From CAYNTC01 sp964432925 (lineage in GTDB: Bacteria; Planctomycetota; Phycisphaerae; Sedimentisphaerales; Anaerobacaceae): a DNA stretch of 64,000 nt. Positions 27,688 through 38,300 of this stretch are shown here, in pieces. Position 1 is the first letter of the stretch. Each line of letters begins with the position of its first letter. Where the stretch lies: assembly GCA_964432925.1 (NCBI GenBank), contig CAYSPM010000001.1, positions 12,241 to 76,240 on the forward strand, written 5' to 3'. The position numbers were made by a program, and so were the translations under genes. The notes under the pieces are model-generated. The model saw only the letters and a list, made by a program, of their open reading frames with translations, ran no database searches and had not been told where the DNA came from.

Positions 27688-29649
27688 ATGCAGAGTTTAG
27701 ACATAGGGATAAGCGGCCTTAACGCAGCCCAAGAGGCTATCAGCGTAATCGGTAATAATATATCTAATGCTGCTACCGAAGGCTACCATCGCCAAAGAGT
27801 GAATTTGGTTCCTGCTTACTCTTCGCAGGTTGGTTCCGTTCTGCAAGGAGGGGGTGTTGACATAGCTGGCGTTACCAGAATGATCGACGGGCTTTTGGAG
27901 CAGGAGATTCTCCGACAACAGTCTTCGTTGGGGGACGTATCGCAAGAACTCGCAACGCTGCAGACTGTTGAGAATGCGTTTGGAGAGCTTTCGGCTGGCA
28001 GTAGTCTGAGCGTGGCGCTCGACGGGTTTTTTAGTGCGTTGCAGGATCTGTGCACTCATCCGTCAGAGATTATTTGGCAAAGCCAGGCCATTGTTGTCGG
28101 CCAGAGTCTGTCCGGCCAGTTTAGAACGCTGGGCGAATTTCTGTATGAGCTCGAAAACCAGATTCTTTCGGAAGCAGAAGACACCGTCGACAGGATTAAT
28201 ACTCTGGTAACTCAAATTGCCGAACTCAACGCCAACATAGAAAGGACAGAAATAGGTGGAGCGCAAGCAAACAACCTGTGTGACCAAAGGGATCAGCGCA
28301 TAAAAGATCTCTCCGAACTCGTATCTGTGCAAACACAAAGCCGGGAGTATAGTGTTGTTGATGTCAGTGTTGCTGGGGCACCTGTTGTTGTGGGTGCATC
28401 TACGATTGAGTTGGAGGTTAGTATTAAAGACGACAATCAAATTGGAATTTCAGCAGCAGGTGCACACGATTACATTACAGGTGTCCAGGGTGGAAAACTA
28501 GGCGGCTTATTATCACTGAGAAATGAGATTGTAGTTGGTATTCACGATGACCTTGATGCTTTGGCGCGCTCAATAATACAACAGATAAATCAGTATCATG
28601 TTCGGGGTGTCGGGTCGCAAGGATCGTTTAAAGAACTGACCGGATGGAGGATGACAAGTGAAGATCTGGCTGATTTCAGTCAGGACATAACCGACGGTAA
28701 AATATATATCAGGGTCATCAACTCAAGCACCGGAGAAATAACGCGCCATGAGATTGACGTAGATGTTTCAGCGGATTCGCTCTCGACAATAGCAGCTAAT
28801 ATCTCAGCAATCACCGGTTTGAATGCCTCGGTACTCTCATCAAGGCTTAGTATCCAAGCTGAGGCGAACTACGAGTTTGATTTTCTTCCGGCTGTTTTAC
28901 CTGAGCCTACAGCCACCAATCTGACTGCGGCATTGCCCCCAGCGATAAGTGTGTCGGGAATTTATACAGGAGATGAAAATCAGACTTTCACCTTTACAGC
29001 AACAGGAACCGGTTCTATAGGCAATGGTGAATTGCGTCTCGAAGTGAGAAATGGTGATGATGAGGTTGTTACTACCCTTAATATCGGTTCTGGTTATGCA
29101 GCCAGTGACAAGCTTGATATAGGTAATGGCATCAAGATATCCCTTACCACGGGTGACCTGAACCCTGGCGACACCTTTGAGGCGGATGCCTTAGTAAGTT
29201 CTGATACTTCGGGGGCAATAGCCGCACTTGGCATCAATACCTTCTTTTCCGGTTCTTCTGCCAGAGATATGGCGATTTGTTCCAGCATAGTTGATTCACC
29301 AGGTCGGATCGCAACAGCTTTAGGGCCGGACCGGACCGACAATGCCAACGCTTTGCGGCTATTAGGCGTGAAGGATGAGGCAGTAGATAGCTTAAACGCA
29401 ATGACACCGGCAGAGTTCTATCGTCGGCTGGTCACCGATATCGGCCAGCAAGTCTTTGTCAAACAAATGCGCTCTGATAATATTCGAACAATGGTTCAGG
29501 ACCTTAGCAGTAGGCAAAGTGAGATGAGCGGCGTCAACATCAATGATGAAGCGGCTCAATTATTGATCTTTGAGCAGATGTTTCAGGCGGTGGCCAAATA
29601 TCTCAGTATGGTCCAGGATTCGATAGAAACTATGATGGAAATGCTATGA
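27688..29649 (+). CDS. flgK: Flagellar hook-associated protein 1 FlgK
   Basis: Hook-filament junction protein. N-terminal IGISGLNAAQEAISVIGNNI with SNAATEGYHRQRV and C-terminal MSGVNINDEAAQLLIFEQMF with FQAVAKYLSMVQDSIETM are diagnostic. 653 residues, about 100 longer than E. coli FlgK, due to a beta-rich insert near 404-510 (threonine-rich TFTFTATGTGSIGNGELRLE followed by GDTFEADAL). Followed by a 142-base palindromic spacer and flgL. Confidence 0.94.
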   Translation: MQSLDIGISGLNAAQEAISVIGNNISNAATEGYHRQRVNLVPAYSSQVGSVLQGGGVDIAGVTRMIDGLLEQEILRQQSSLGDVSQELATLQTVENAFGELSAGSSLSVALDGFFSALQDLCTHPSEIIWQSQAIVVGQSLSGQFRTLGEFLYELENQILSEAEDTVDRINTLVTQIAELNANIERTEIGGAQANNLCDQRDQRIKDLSELVSVQTQSREYSVVDVSVAGAPVVVGASTIELEVSIKDDNQIGISAAGAHDYITGVQGGKLGGLLSLRNEIVVGIHDDLDALARSIIQQINQYHVRGVGSQGSFKELTGWRMTSEDLADFSQDITDGKIYIRVINSSTGEITRHEIDVDVSADSLSTIAANISAITGLNASVLSSRLSIQAEANYEFDFLPAVLPEPTATNLTAALPPAISVSGIYTGDENQTFTFTATGTGSIGNGELRLEVRNGDDEVVTTLNIGSGYAASDKLDIGNGIKISLTTGDLNPGDTFEADALVSSDTSGAIAALGINTFFSGSSARDMAICSSIVDSPGRIATALGPDRTDNANALRLLGVKDEAVDSLNAMTPAEFYRRLVTDIGQQVFVKQMRSDNIRTMVQDLSSRQSEMSGVNINDEAAQLLIFEQMFQAVAKYLSMVQDSIETMMEML

Positions 29650-29658
29650 AAGGTAACC

Positions 29659-29775
29659 GGTAATTGGTAACTGGTAGATGCGTAGATGCGTTAATTTATG
29701 GCTTAGCCACTTATTGCTTATCTACTCATTCCCTCATTTATGCATCCACAGATATTGACCATTTAACCAATTACC
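29659..29775. repeat. ~117-bp imperfect palindrome between flgK and flgL
   Basis: Outer arms GGTAATTGGTAA (29659-29670) and TTAACCAATTACC (29763-29775), and inner imperfect arms around GATGCGTTAAT and ATTTATGCATC. It looks like a small non-autonomous palindromic repeat or a strong mRNA stem between the two genes. It is unrelated to the 62-bp element. Confidence 0.6.
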
Positions 29776-29791
29776 ATATAGAGGGATTTCG

Positions 29792-30979
29792 ATGAGCGGT
29801 TCGCTTAGCAATATTTACGACACTGTCAGCTATGCCCTATATCTGAACTCCAAGGCCTTGGCTCGTTTGCAGGAACAAGCCTCTACTGGCTCAAGGATAA
29901 ATAGAATTTCTGATGACCCGTATGATGCTTGCCGCGTTTTGGGGCTTGAGTCTCATCAGAGATCCCTGGAAACTTACATGAAGACGCTATCGGAGTTGGT
30001 CGGCAAGCTGGAGATTTCATCGTCAGTCCTTGGGGATATGACCTCTGCACTTGCTAATATTAAAGCCGATTTAGCTCAAGTTGTTAGTGGAACCTATGGC
30101 CAAGAAGGTCGGCTGAGGATCGCGGATGGAATAAATGACACGTTGGAGCAGATGGTTTCGCTGGCTAATACAGAGCACTCTGATCAATATCTATTTGCAG
30201 GATCAGATACGACTTCGGCACCCTACGTCGTGGAGCGCAATAGTGGAAAGATTGTACGTGTGACTTATCAAGGCAGCAACGAAAAGCCTAACATAGAAGT
30301 GGCACCCGGCCTTCAAGCCTCACCGTTCTACGTCGGCGATGAAATCTTTCGTTCAGATAGCCGCAGCGACACGGTTTTTCTGGGAGATACCGGCGCCAAG
30401 GCCGGCACCGGCACATCCAGTGTTTGCGGTGACGTTTGGCTAACGGTTACTCACGACGGCAGCAACTACCAACTGTCCATCGATGATGGAGCCAGCTACG
30501 TAACAGTGCCGTCAGGAGGTGACACCAACCAGGCTGTGACGGATTCACGGACCGGACGCGTCCTTTATGTTGACACTACCCAGATTAATAACACCGGAAC
30601 TGAGCTGGTGCGTGTACCGGGGACATACGATGTATTTGCCGCATTAATAAGCATTCGCGACATGTTAAGAAACGAAAGGGGCCTTTCAGACACTCAATTG
30701 AGCGAGGTCCAGGATAGTTGCCTCACTTCGCTCGAAGAGATAAGAAACCTGCTGGTGCAGGCTGGAATCTCTGTTGGGTTGAAAATGGGCTTCCTAAGTG
30801 ATCTAAAAGGCAATCTCGAAAATATTAGCTATAACGCGGAAGAAGAAGCGACACAACTTCAAGAAGCTGATATCGCGCAAGTAGCCATAGACCTTTCGCG
30901 CCGGCAAATTCTATACGAGATGTCGTTATCTGTAGCTGGCAAACTCATGTCACTGTCGCTGCTGGACTTCATAACGTAG
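29792..30979 (+). CDS. flgL: Flagellar hook-associated protein 3 FlgL
   Basis: Second hook-filament junction protein. N-terminus LYLNSKALARLQEQASTGSR followed by INRISDDPYDACRVLGLES shows the flagellin/FlgL helix; C-terminus LQEADIAQVAIDLSRRQILY then EMSLSVAGKLMSLSLLDFI is typical. 395 residues with a beta-rich middle domain. Last flagellar structural gene before the glycosyltransferase island. Confidence 0.94.
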   Translation: MSGSLSNIYDTVSYALYLNSKALARLQEQASTGSRINRISDDPYDACRVLGLESHQRSLETYMKTLSELVGKLEISSSVLGDMTSALANIKADLAQVVSGTYGQEGRLRIADGINDTLEQMVSLANTEHSDQYLFAGSDTTSAPYVVERNSGKIVRVTYQGSNEKPNIEVAPGLQASPFYVGDEIFRSDSRSDTVFLGDTGAKAGTGTSSVCGDVWLTVTHDGSNYQLSIDDGASYVTVPSGGDTNQAVTDSRTGRVLYVDTTQINNTGTELVRVPGTYDVFAALISIRDMLRNERGLSDTQLSEVQDSCLTSLEEIRNLLVQAGISVGLKMGFLSDLKGNLENISYNAEEEATQLQEADIAQVAIDLSRRQILYEMSLSVAGKLMSLSLLDFIT

Positions 30980-31096
30980 AAAATTCGTCCGAAGTCGCAA
31001 ATGGCAACTTGACTGTTTTTATGGCGCGTATGTCAGGTATTTATGCAGTTAGGTTTTGTTGCGTCCGCAGAATTGATGCAAATGTGGATTTGGCAG

Positions 31097-31113
31097 GCGG
31101 CACGTAATTTGCA
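31097..31113 (+). promoter_or_regulatory. Sigma-54 promoter of the glycosylation island
   Basis: GCGGCACGTAATTTGCA: GG (31099-31100) and GC (31111-31112) are exactly 10 bases apart, with CACG after GG and TT before GC as in the consensus. It lies 61 bases before the first glycosyltransferase start, suggesting this island is switched on together with the flagellum. Confidence 0.8.
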
Positions 31114-31173
31114 CTAATTTTTTCGGGATCGTAGCAATTGGCAGCCCCCTTTGAGAAATAAGGAGTAGCGCTT

Positions 31174-32688
31174 ATGATGGCACAGGCAGATTCGAGTCGT
31201 TATCAAGAAGCAGTGGGATTAGCTGAAACCAGCAAATATCAGGAAGCACTTGTCCGCATTGAGGAATATCTTCGAGTTTCGCCTAATGATGTAGAGGCCT
31301 TGAATGATGCGGGAGCAATTTTACACTGTTTAGGACGGTCCGACGAGGCCATCGAGCATCTGGTCCGCGCAAGAAAGCTACAGCCTGATTCTGCCGAGAT
31401 AGTTTGGAACCTGGCAGAGGCATACCTTGGTGCTGGTAGAGCAGATCAAATCGGCCAGCTTTATAACGACATGGAACGAATGGGCATACTGAATGCTGAT
31501 GTGCTCAACAGGACAGCGAACTTATTTTTGAACCAATCAAACAAAGCCGACGCGCTCGAAATGTTATTGCGTTCGCTGAAGCTATCACCAGATCAGCAGG
31601 TACTTGAGCCTATGCTCGAGGTGATTCGAAGCAAAAGACCCAAGATCGGCTTTTTCCGCGCAGCTAACGCGGAGAATAGATCACTTACAGATATTTGCGC
31701 CTTTGCACAAGAACGCTTCAGTGTACAGCATTTCCAGGGTCAAAGCGTGGACCAGATGTATGAATTTATGAAAACCAGTGACATCTGCTGGTTTGAAGGC
31801 TGTAGCGACATTGCCTCTGAGGCCTCGAAATTACCAAAGATCACCAAAAACATTGTCAAGCTACATGGACCTGAGCTACAAGATGGATGGCCGAGGCAGG
31901 TTCAATGGGAGAACATTGATATTCTCATCACAATTGGTAATTCCCAGTTCGAAGAGATTTTGTTAGAGCAGGTGCCTGACATTAAGACTCGAACAAGGCT
32001 CGTTACGATTCCTAAAGGCGTTGATCTTGAAAAGTTTAAGTTTGTTGGCAGAAAGCGCGGCAAGAATCTCGCCTGCATTGGTCATTTGAATATGCAGAAA
32101 AATCCCATGTTTCTGCTGCAGTGTATGCAGAAGCTGCACTACATCGACCCGGAGTACAGGCTGTTCTTCGCAGGAGCTTTTCAGAGCCCGATGCTTCAGC
32201 GGTATATAATGCACATAGTACAGGCGCTCGAACTGTCAAATATTGTGCTTTTTGATGGCTGGCAAGAGGATGTAAATTGCTGGCTGCAAGATAAACACTT
32301 CGTTGCTTCAGCCGGTATCGGGCAAAGTCAAGAGATGGGATTATTGCAAGGTATGGCTTGTGGCCTGAAGCCGGTCATCCACAATTTTCCAGGCGCTAGT
32401 GAAATGTTTCCGCCTGATTTACTGTTCAATATCTCTGAGCAATTTTGTGAGCGAATCCTTGCGGACAGATATGAGCCCGAGAGCTATCGTAGATTCGCCG
32501 AAGAAAGGTATCCATTGAGAAATCAGTTAGAAAAAATCAACGGCATCTTCATCCAGCTCGAACGCGAAATAGATACTCGGCAGGCTAAAAGTCCATCTAG
32601 TATCGAGTTAGAGAACAGACCAGTTGAAAACGCAACATTACCTAACGAGTTCCATTCTTTAGAGTTTAATAATAATAGAATCTCGTGA
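31174..32688 (+). CDS. TPR-GT4-type glycosyltransferase fusion
   Basis: Residues 1-150 form about four TPR repeats (EALVRIEEYLRVSPNDVEAL, EAIEHLVRARKLQPDSAEIV). Residues about 155-470 form a GT-B fold: RLVTIPKGVDLEKFKF is the usual hinge/acceptor segment, GKNLACIGHLNMQKNPMFLL the first nucleotide-sugar strand, and SQEMGLLQGMACGLKPVIHN with PGASEMFP is the E-x7-E-type donor-binding region of GT4 enzymes. TPR-coupled transferases often modify proteins, and the position between flgL and fliD points to flagellin or hook-associated protein glycosylation, which is inference. Start ATG at 31174 with AAGGAG upstream. Confidence 0.82.
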   Translation: MMAQADSSRYQEAVGLAETSKYQEALVRIEEYLRVSPNDVEALNDAGAILHCLGRSDEAIEHLVRARKLQPDSAEIVWNLAEAYLGAGRADQIGQLYNDMERMGILNADVLNRTANLFLNQSNKADALEMLLRSLKLSPDQQVLEPMLEVIRSKRPKIGFFRAANAENRSLTDICAFAQERFSVQHFQGQSVDQMYEFMKTSDICWFEGCSDIASEASKLPKITKNIVKLHGPELQDGWPRQVQWENIDILITIGNSQFEEILLEQVPDIKTRTRLVTIPKGVDLEKFKFVGRKRGKNLACIGHLNMQKNPMFLLQCMQKLHYIDPEYRLFFAGAFQSPMLQRYIMHIVQALELSNIVLFDGWQEDVNCWLQDKHFVASAGIGQSQEMGLLQGMACGLKPVIHNFPGASEMFPPDLLFNISEQFCERILADRYEPESYRRFAEERYPLRNQLEKINGIFIQLEREIDTRQAKSPSSIELENRPVENATLPNEFHSLEFNNNRIS

Positions 32689-34358
32689 CTCTCTGTTTTC
32701 AAGTAATGTCAGATACGATTGAAATGATCAAAAGCTACAGAACTGATTCCGGATTGGATAAGCTGCGTGAGCAAAGCAGAATAAAGGCCGACCCACTTGT
32801 TAGTGTACTAATCCCGACCTTTAATCGACCCCAATATCTCTCTATAGCTCTTGCCAGTGTTTTGCGACAAAGTTACAGAAATCTTGAGATCATCGTCGTC
32901 AATGACGGTGGTACTGATGTCAGTGATTTAATCAATTCTTTTGATGACCAAAGGCTGATGTTTATCAATAGAAAGGAAAATCACGGAAAGGCATTTTCTC
33001 TGAATGAGGCTCTGGACAGAGCAAACGGCAAGTACGTTGCCTACCTTGATGATGATGACTTGTATTACCCTAATCATATAGAGTTGTTGGTAAACGCTCT
33101 GGAAAATGAAACAGACTGCCAGGTTGCATATACCGACTTATATAAGAGTTACTGCAATGTGCTGCCGGATGGCAGCCGACAGATTTTGAGCAAAGTGGTT
33201 GAAATCAGCCGGGATTTCGACCGTTTCTTCATGCTATATTACAATCACGTATTACACGTATGCCTAATGCACCGTCGAGACCTGATTGAAAAGACCGGCT
33301 ATTATAATGAAAAGCTAAACATCCTCATCGACTGGGACATGACGCGTCGTCTCGCCTTTTTCTCGGATTTCCATCACGTACCCAAAGTCACTGGTGAGTT
33401 TTACAGTCCTTGTGGTGAATGCGACAGAATATCTGTCCAGAGGCGCAAAGATAAAAGTGAATACCTCCGGAACGTTCTTGCGATACGAACGACACGACCT
33501 GCAAAGCCTTGGCCGAAGGTCAAAGACTTGTCTGTAATTTTCGTTGCTGATAAGCTTGATAAGCAAGCTGGCAAAACCATTGGCTACATTTGGCGCTACA
33601 CGTTCTATCCGTACAAGCTTTATTTGCCACTGCCTCAATCTGATCTTACCAGGCTGAAAACAGATATGCCTAACGTTGTGCTTGTGCCTGTCTCGGCCTC
33701 TTCTTCTATTACCGAGCGAATAGATGCAGCTTTACGAAGTGCCGATGGAGACTGCATTGCTATCGTTCCCAGCGGTTTTCCAATAAGCGATATGTGGGTG
33801 GAAGAATCTGTATATGTTCTGATCAATAGTTCAGCAGGCCACGTTGCTTTTGAACTCAGAGGCACAACAGATGTCCTCTGGGCAATAGTCATTAGAAAAG
33901 AGGACTTGTACAATGCTCGCAGGAGTTTTCCCAGCTTGTCTATAAGGCAATCCTTACAGGCATCTGGTATTGTGCAGAGAAAATTAGGTATTGAGGATAC
34001 GCCTTTTAAGTTTGACGGTTTGCTTCGAGAAGCGATCTCCTCGCAGAACGATGGAAACTGGAGACAAGCAGGCAGGATGTTCGAATATATCGCGGAGCAC
34101 CACAAGAATGAGTTGTGGATGAGAAGCTTGGCTGCAAAGGCTGTCTTCGAGGCCGGTGACCATGCCCGCGCCGCACAGCTCATTCACGAAGTGAACCAGC
34201 AGCGTCCCACGGTAGAGACACTTTTATTGCAAGCTAAGTTTTGCAGAGAGAATAAGAGCTTTTATCGTGCTATCCAGTTACTCGAAAAGGCACAGCAAAT
34301 ATTGACTAATGAAATAGATTATTCTACAGGTTCCAAAGTCGTCAACTATACCCAGTAG
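32685..34358 (+). CDS. GT2 glycosyltransferase with C-terminal TPR-like repeats
   Basis: N-terminal GT-A domain: VSVLIPTFNRPQYLSIALAS, SYRNLEIIVVNDGGTDVSD and the metal-binding DXD region KYVAYLDDDDLYYPNH (about residues 45-140). The middle (about 270-420) is unassigned; the C-terminus (about 445-545) is TPR-like (NDGNWRQAGRMFEYIAEHHK). GTG at 32685 overlaps the stop of the previous gene as GTGA, so coupled translation is likely; ATG at 32706 is an alternative start. Probably acts with the neighbouring transferases. Confidence 0.82.
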   Translation: MTLCFQVMSDTIEMIKSYRTDSGLDKLREQSRIKADPLVSVLIPTFNRPQYLSIALASVLRQSYRNLEIIVVNDGGTDVSDLINSFDDQRLMFINRKENHGKAFSLNEALDRANGKYVAYLDDDDLYYPNHIELLVNALENETDCQVAYTDLYKSYCNVLPDGSRQILSKVVEISRDFDRFFMLYYNHVLHVCLMHRRDLIEKTGYYNEKLNILIDWDMTRRLAFFSDFHHVPKVTGEFYSPCGECDRISVQRRKDKSEYLRNVLAIRTTRPAKPWPKVKDLSVIFVADKLDKQAGKTIGYIWRYTFYPYKLYLPLPQSDLTRLKTDMPNVVLVPVSASSSITERIDAALRSADGDCIAIVPSGFPISDMWVEESVYVLINSSAGHVAFELRGTTDVLWAIVIRKEDLYNARRSFPSLSIRQSLQASGIVQRKLGIEDTPFKFDGLLREAISSQNDGNWRQAGRMFEYIAEHHKNELWMRSLAAKAVFEAGDHARAAQLIHEVNQQRPTVETLLLQAKFCRENKSFYRAIQLLEKAQQILTNEIDYSTGSKVVNYTQ

Positions 34359-34393
34359 GTGGGCACTTCAGAATGTAAGGAAAGAGTATTGCC

Positions 34394-35041
34394 ATGGATA
34401 AAACGCAAACAAACGATGTTGAACAGCACAACCAGACCCAACATTATGAGGTCTTGCAGGAACTCGGTGACTGCTACACTTCTATTGGCAACTATACCCA
34501 AGCGCAACGTTGCTATGAAAAGGCTGCGTCTATAGGACCTGATGAGCCAGGTCCTTACATTGGGCTTGGAGTCGCTGCTCTACAGAAGGATCAGCTCGAT
34601 GATGCTGAAATAGCCTTTAGGGTTGCTTGTCGGCTGGCTCCTGATTGTGCCAAGGCATACACCGGCTTGGCAATGGTTGCTCAACAAAGACAAGATTACC
34701 ACAATGCCTTTGATCTTTATATGAAATCCCTTGAGCTTGACGGTGACAATATAACGGCGCTCTTAGGCCTTTTTCAGACAAGTTGTAAAATGGGATCGTT
34801 CGCCAAAGTCACTTACTATCTGGAAGTCTACCTGAGAGTGCACCAAAGTGACATCTCTGTTATGTTTTCTCTGGCAGCGCTATACATGAGGGATGGTCGA
34901 CTTGAACAGGCCAAAGGGATGCTCTTAGATTTATTGGCTTTGGATCCGAATAATAAGGATGCTGCTAATTTACTTGAGGAAGTGGAACATAATATAGCGC
35001 AGACGAACAAGCAGGAAATCAAGCCGAATGAAAAAGGATAA
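34394..35041 (+). CDS. TPR-repeat protein
   Basis: 215 residues made of about five TPR units (LGDCYTSIGNYTQAQRCYEK, YIGLGVAALQKDQLDDAEIA, MRDGRLEQAKGMLLDLLALD). No signal peptide or catalytic motif. It lies inside the glycosyltransferase operon and its end overlaps the start of the next small gene by 14 bases. A scaffold role, such as docking exported flagellar subunits to the transferases, is possible but unproven. Confidence 0.75.
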   Translation: MDKTQTNDVEQHNQTQHYEVLQELGDCYTSIGNYTQAQRCYEKAASIGPDEPGPYIGLGVAALQKDQLDDAEIAFRVACRLAPDCAKAYTGLAMVAQQRQDYHNAFDLYMKSLELDGDNITALLGLFQTSCKMGSFAKVTYYLEVYLRVHQSDISVMFSLAALYMRDGRLEQAKGMLLDLLALDPNNKDAANLLEEVEHNIAQTNKQEIKPNEKG

Positions 35042-35366
35042 CACTGAAATTGTTTCCTCTAATCAGGCAAATCTCTTGGACGATTTGCAGGCACTGCTTA
35101 AAAAGCAAATAGCATCAGCTCACAACGGTTGCATTAGTGATGTTGAATCGATGGGCAGACAAGCTGATGTTCTTGTCCGAAAAATTGCTCAGATGGGTTT
35201 TTTGAATCAACCTGATTTTGAGGCTCAGCGTAAGCAACTTCAAAAGCTCTACAACGATTTATGTCTTGCCATTACTGCTCAAAAAGACCAGACAGAACAA
35301 TCACTGAACCGTATCCGCAGAGGTAGGAAGACCATAGCGACTTATCGTAAAAATATTGCATTATAG
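35028..35366 (+). CDS. Small helical protein, FliT/FlgN-like chaperone candidate
   Basis: 112 residues, helical throughout, with heptad-like stretches and a basic end QSLNRIRRGRKTIATYRKNI that resembles the C-terminus of FliT/FlgN-type export chaperones. It overlaps the TPR gene by 14 bases and precedes the giant fusion gene by 30 bases. fliD, the client of FliT, follows at 41011, so a FliD chaperone is plausible. The match is by pattern only. Confidence 0.5.
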   Translation: MKKDNTEIVSSNQANLLDDLQALLKKQIASAHNGCISDVESMGRQADVLVRKIAQMGFLNQPDFEAQRKQLQKLYNDLCLAITAQKDQTEQSLNRIRRGRKTIATYRKNIAL

Positions 35367-35396
35367 GCAATAGGATTTTGATAAGAGTAGGTTTCT

Positions 35397-38300
35397 ATGA
35401 CAAACTATGACTTAAGCAAGCGCTCTACCGTTAGCGGCGACACCACTTCATCAGCGCCAACGTTCCTTAGCCACAAGAGCCCCATACCTCAGACTGGAGA
35501 GATTGTTGTGGACGGTCTTAGATTCGCAAATGTTAGGAGAACCAAGCATAAGAACAACTCGGTGGGGTTTAATGACAAGTACATTATAAAGATTGAACAT
35601 TACAAGCACCCGCTGAAACTTCGGTCGCTTTTGGAGGAGATTGAGATAATAAGGTATCTGAACTGGAAAGAGTGTGTTTCGTGCCCCATACTAGTTTCCG
35701 AAGGGAGGCTGAGAACCGGAGAGCGGTATTTCATACAGGAGAGAATTGACAGCCAGCGGGGATTTAATACAGCCGATATGGTGCTTTCCATACTTGAGCA
35801 GAAAAGTCTCGGGGTTTGCCAGGGTGACTTAAAAATAAAGAACTTTATATTCGATGCTGATTCGGTCTGCCACATAATTGACTACGACCAGGCAATATAT
35901 GATAAGCGATTTGTGCAAATGGGCAATACCGAGTATTTCGAATGGATTGCTCAGTACATTGTAAACAGATGGAGAAAATACGGCGTTACTGATTTTTACA
36001 ACTCGCATGGATTGAACAGAGACGAGATTTTTAGTCTGTTCAAAAAGGGTGCATTTAATTTGGCTACAGTCACGATATTCAAAGATCAAATCACCACAGA
36101 TTCTGACATTGGCATCTATCACAACTTGAACACCGATAAGATTTATATAGAAGGTGCCCGCGATTTGAATCCCAGACTTGGCACTTTGGACACTGTTGAA
36201 TTCAAGAAGGGAGAAATGGTTCTGGATGTTGGGTGTAACATGGGGCTGCTTGGGCATTACCTGCACGATAGAGGATGCGTAGTAACAGGCATTGATATGG
36301 ACAGAAAGATTATAATTGGTGCCAAGATGGTTGCCAATATTCTTAACAAGAACATCCAATTTAAATGGCTGGATATTGACGAAGCGAGAATAGAACAAGA
36401 GTATGACACTATCTGTCTTTTCTCTGTCATTCATCACGTAAAGAACTTTAAGCGGGTAACTGAGAATATAGCGCAAAGGTGCAACAGGATAATACTGGAA
36501 TGTGGGTTGAAAGAACATGGTAGTAAGCCTACTAAGGGTGGGTGGACAGCTACAAGCGGGTGGGACTTTAATTCTATTGGAGAGCTGGTCCACTATCTTG
36601 AGACAGCGTTTAGAGGATTTAGATTCCATGGCTGTCACGGCAGTGTGGACAGGAATAGACAGATAATAACTTTAGCAAAGAAACCCACAGCGACAACCAT
36701 GCAAGTTCAGAGAGAACCTCCACGTAGCATTCAGGAAGGTGAATTTGCTGAACAGCAATTAAGCAACGAATCAAAATATTTAGTCTCAACTATTGTTTCG
36801 ACGTACAACTCGGGACGCTTTATTCGTGGATGTCTGGAAGATTTAGAAAACCAAACCATCGCTGACAGACTTGAAATAATCATCGTTAATAGCGGATCAG
36901 AAGAAAATGAGGAGACGATCGTTCATGAATTTCAGCAGAAGTATGACAATATAAAATATATCAGAACCGATGAGCGAGAGACAATATACCGGGCGTGGAA
37001 CCGAGCTATTAAAATCGCATCAGGTAAATATATTACCAATGCTAATACCGATGACCGTCACAGTCCGGAAATGTTTGAAAAACTGGCTACCGCGCTGGAT
37101 TTGAATGATGATATTGCAGTTGTCTATTCCCAGTTCTATATTACCAGGGTAGAGAATCAAACCTGGCGAAATAAAACAGTTGAAAAAATAGCACAATGGG
37201 TGCAGCCATATTCGAGAGAACAATTACTAAAAATGTACTTCCTTGGACCACAGCCTATGTGGCGAAAGTCCCTTCACGACGAATATGGTTATTTCGATGA
37301 GACGTTCAAGATATGTGGCGATTATGAATTTTTTCTTCGCGTCTCGCAGACCCATGATTTTTTGTTAATCCCTGAACCGTTAGGTCTTTATCTGCTTTCA
37401 CCTAATAGTCTGGGGCGTACTGCTGGGACTAGAGAGCAGGAGGACCAGAAGATATGGGAACTTTATAGGAATAATACAGATAGAATAATCCGCGGACCTT
37501 TTGTGCCAATTGAAAGCTGCGAAGTTTCCCTAAGTGAGTCAGTTGGTAAGAAGCTCTGCTATAGTGCGAATGGGATTGCCGCAGAGCATACAGCAACAGT
37601 GGGCTCTAACAGTTCTGCTTTGGATTACTTTCTCAAAGCCAAAGACGATTTTAACAAGGGTAATTTTATATCTGCCACAAAATATATAAATCAATATAAA
37701 GCACTGATGGACTATTCTAAGCTACAAAGGTCATTAAATACGAATACAGTAAGAGAAGATAACAACATAGATATATCAGTAATAATAGTAACAAATAATA
37801 GAGCAGAGGAACTTCAAGATTGCCTTAAGTCTCTGTTAGAACAAGAAGCTGATTGCAATTTTGAGGTCATTGTCGTTGATAATGGGTGCGTTAATATCGA
37901 AAGTTTCATGCAATGTGTGGATCAATATATCAAGTGCCCCATTAATCTTAACCCATCTGAAGGAAGGAACATAGGCGTACGTTTTGCAAGGGGCAATATC
38001 ATCGTGTTCTTAGATGACGATGCGGTTGTTAGGTCTGATTACGTATCATCAATAAAGTGTGCATTTAACAAATACGATATTTTTGGTCTGAGAGGCAGGA
38101 CTTATCCTAAGAGCAGTCCCGTGGCTAATAATCATGTAAACATCTGTGATCTTGGAGATAAGCCATTTCCTTCATACTGTAATCAAGAGGGGAACTCCGC
38201 TTGGCTCCGTGATATATATCTTTCGGTGGATGGAATGGATCCATTGCTCTTTGGACACGAGGGAAGCGATCTTACTTACAGGATCATTCAAAAATATAAA

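Noticed and set aside
35829..36638. 269-codon open frame on the minus strand inside the giant gene
   Set aside because: It overlaps the kinase/methyltransferase region, whose motifs are unambiguous on the plus strand.
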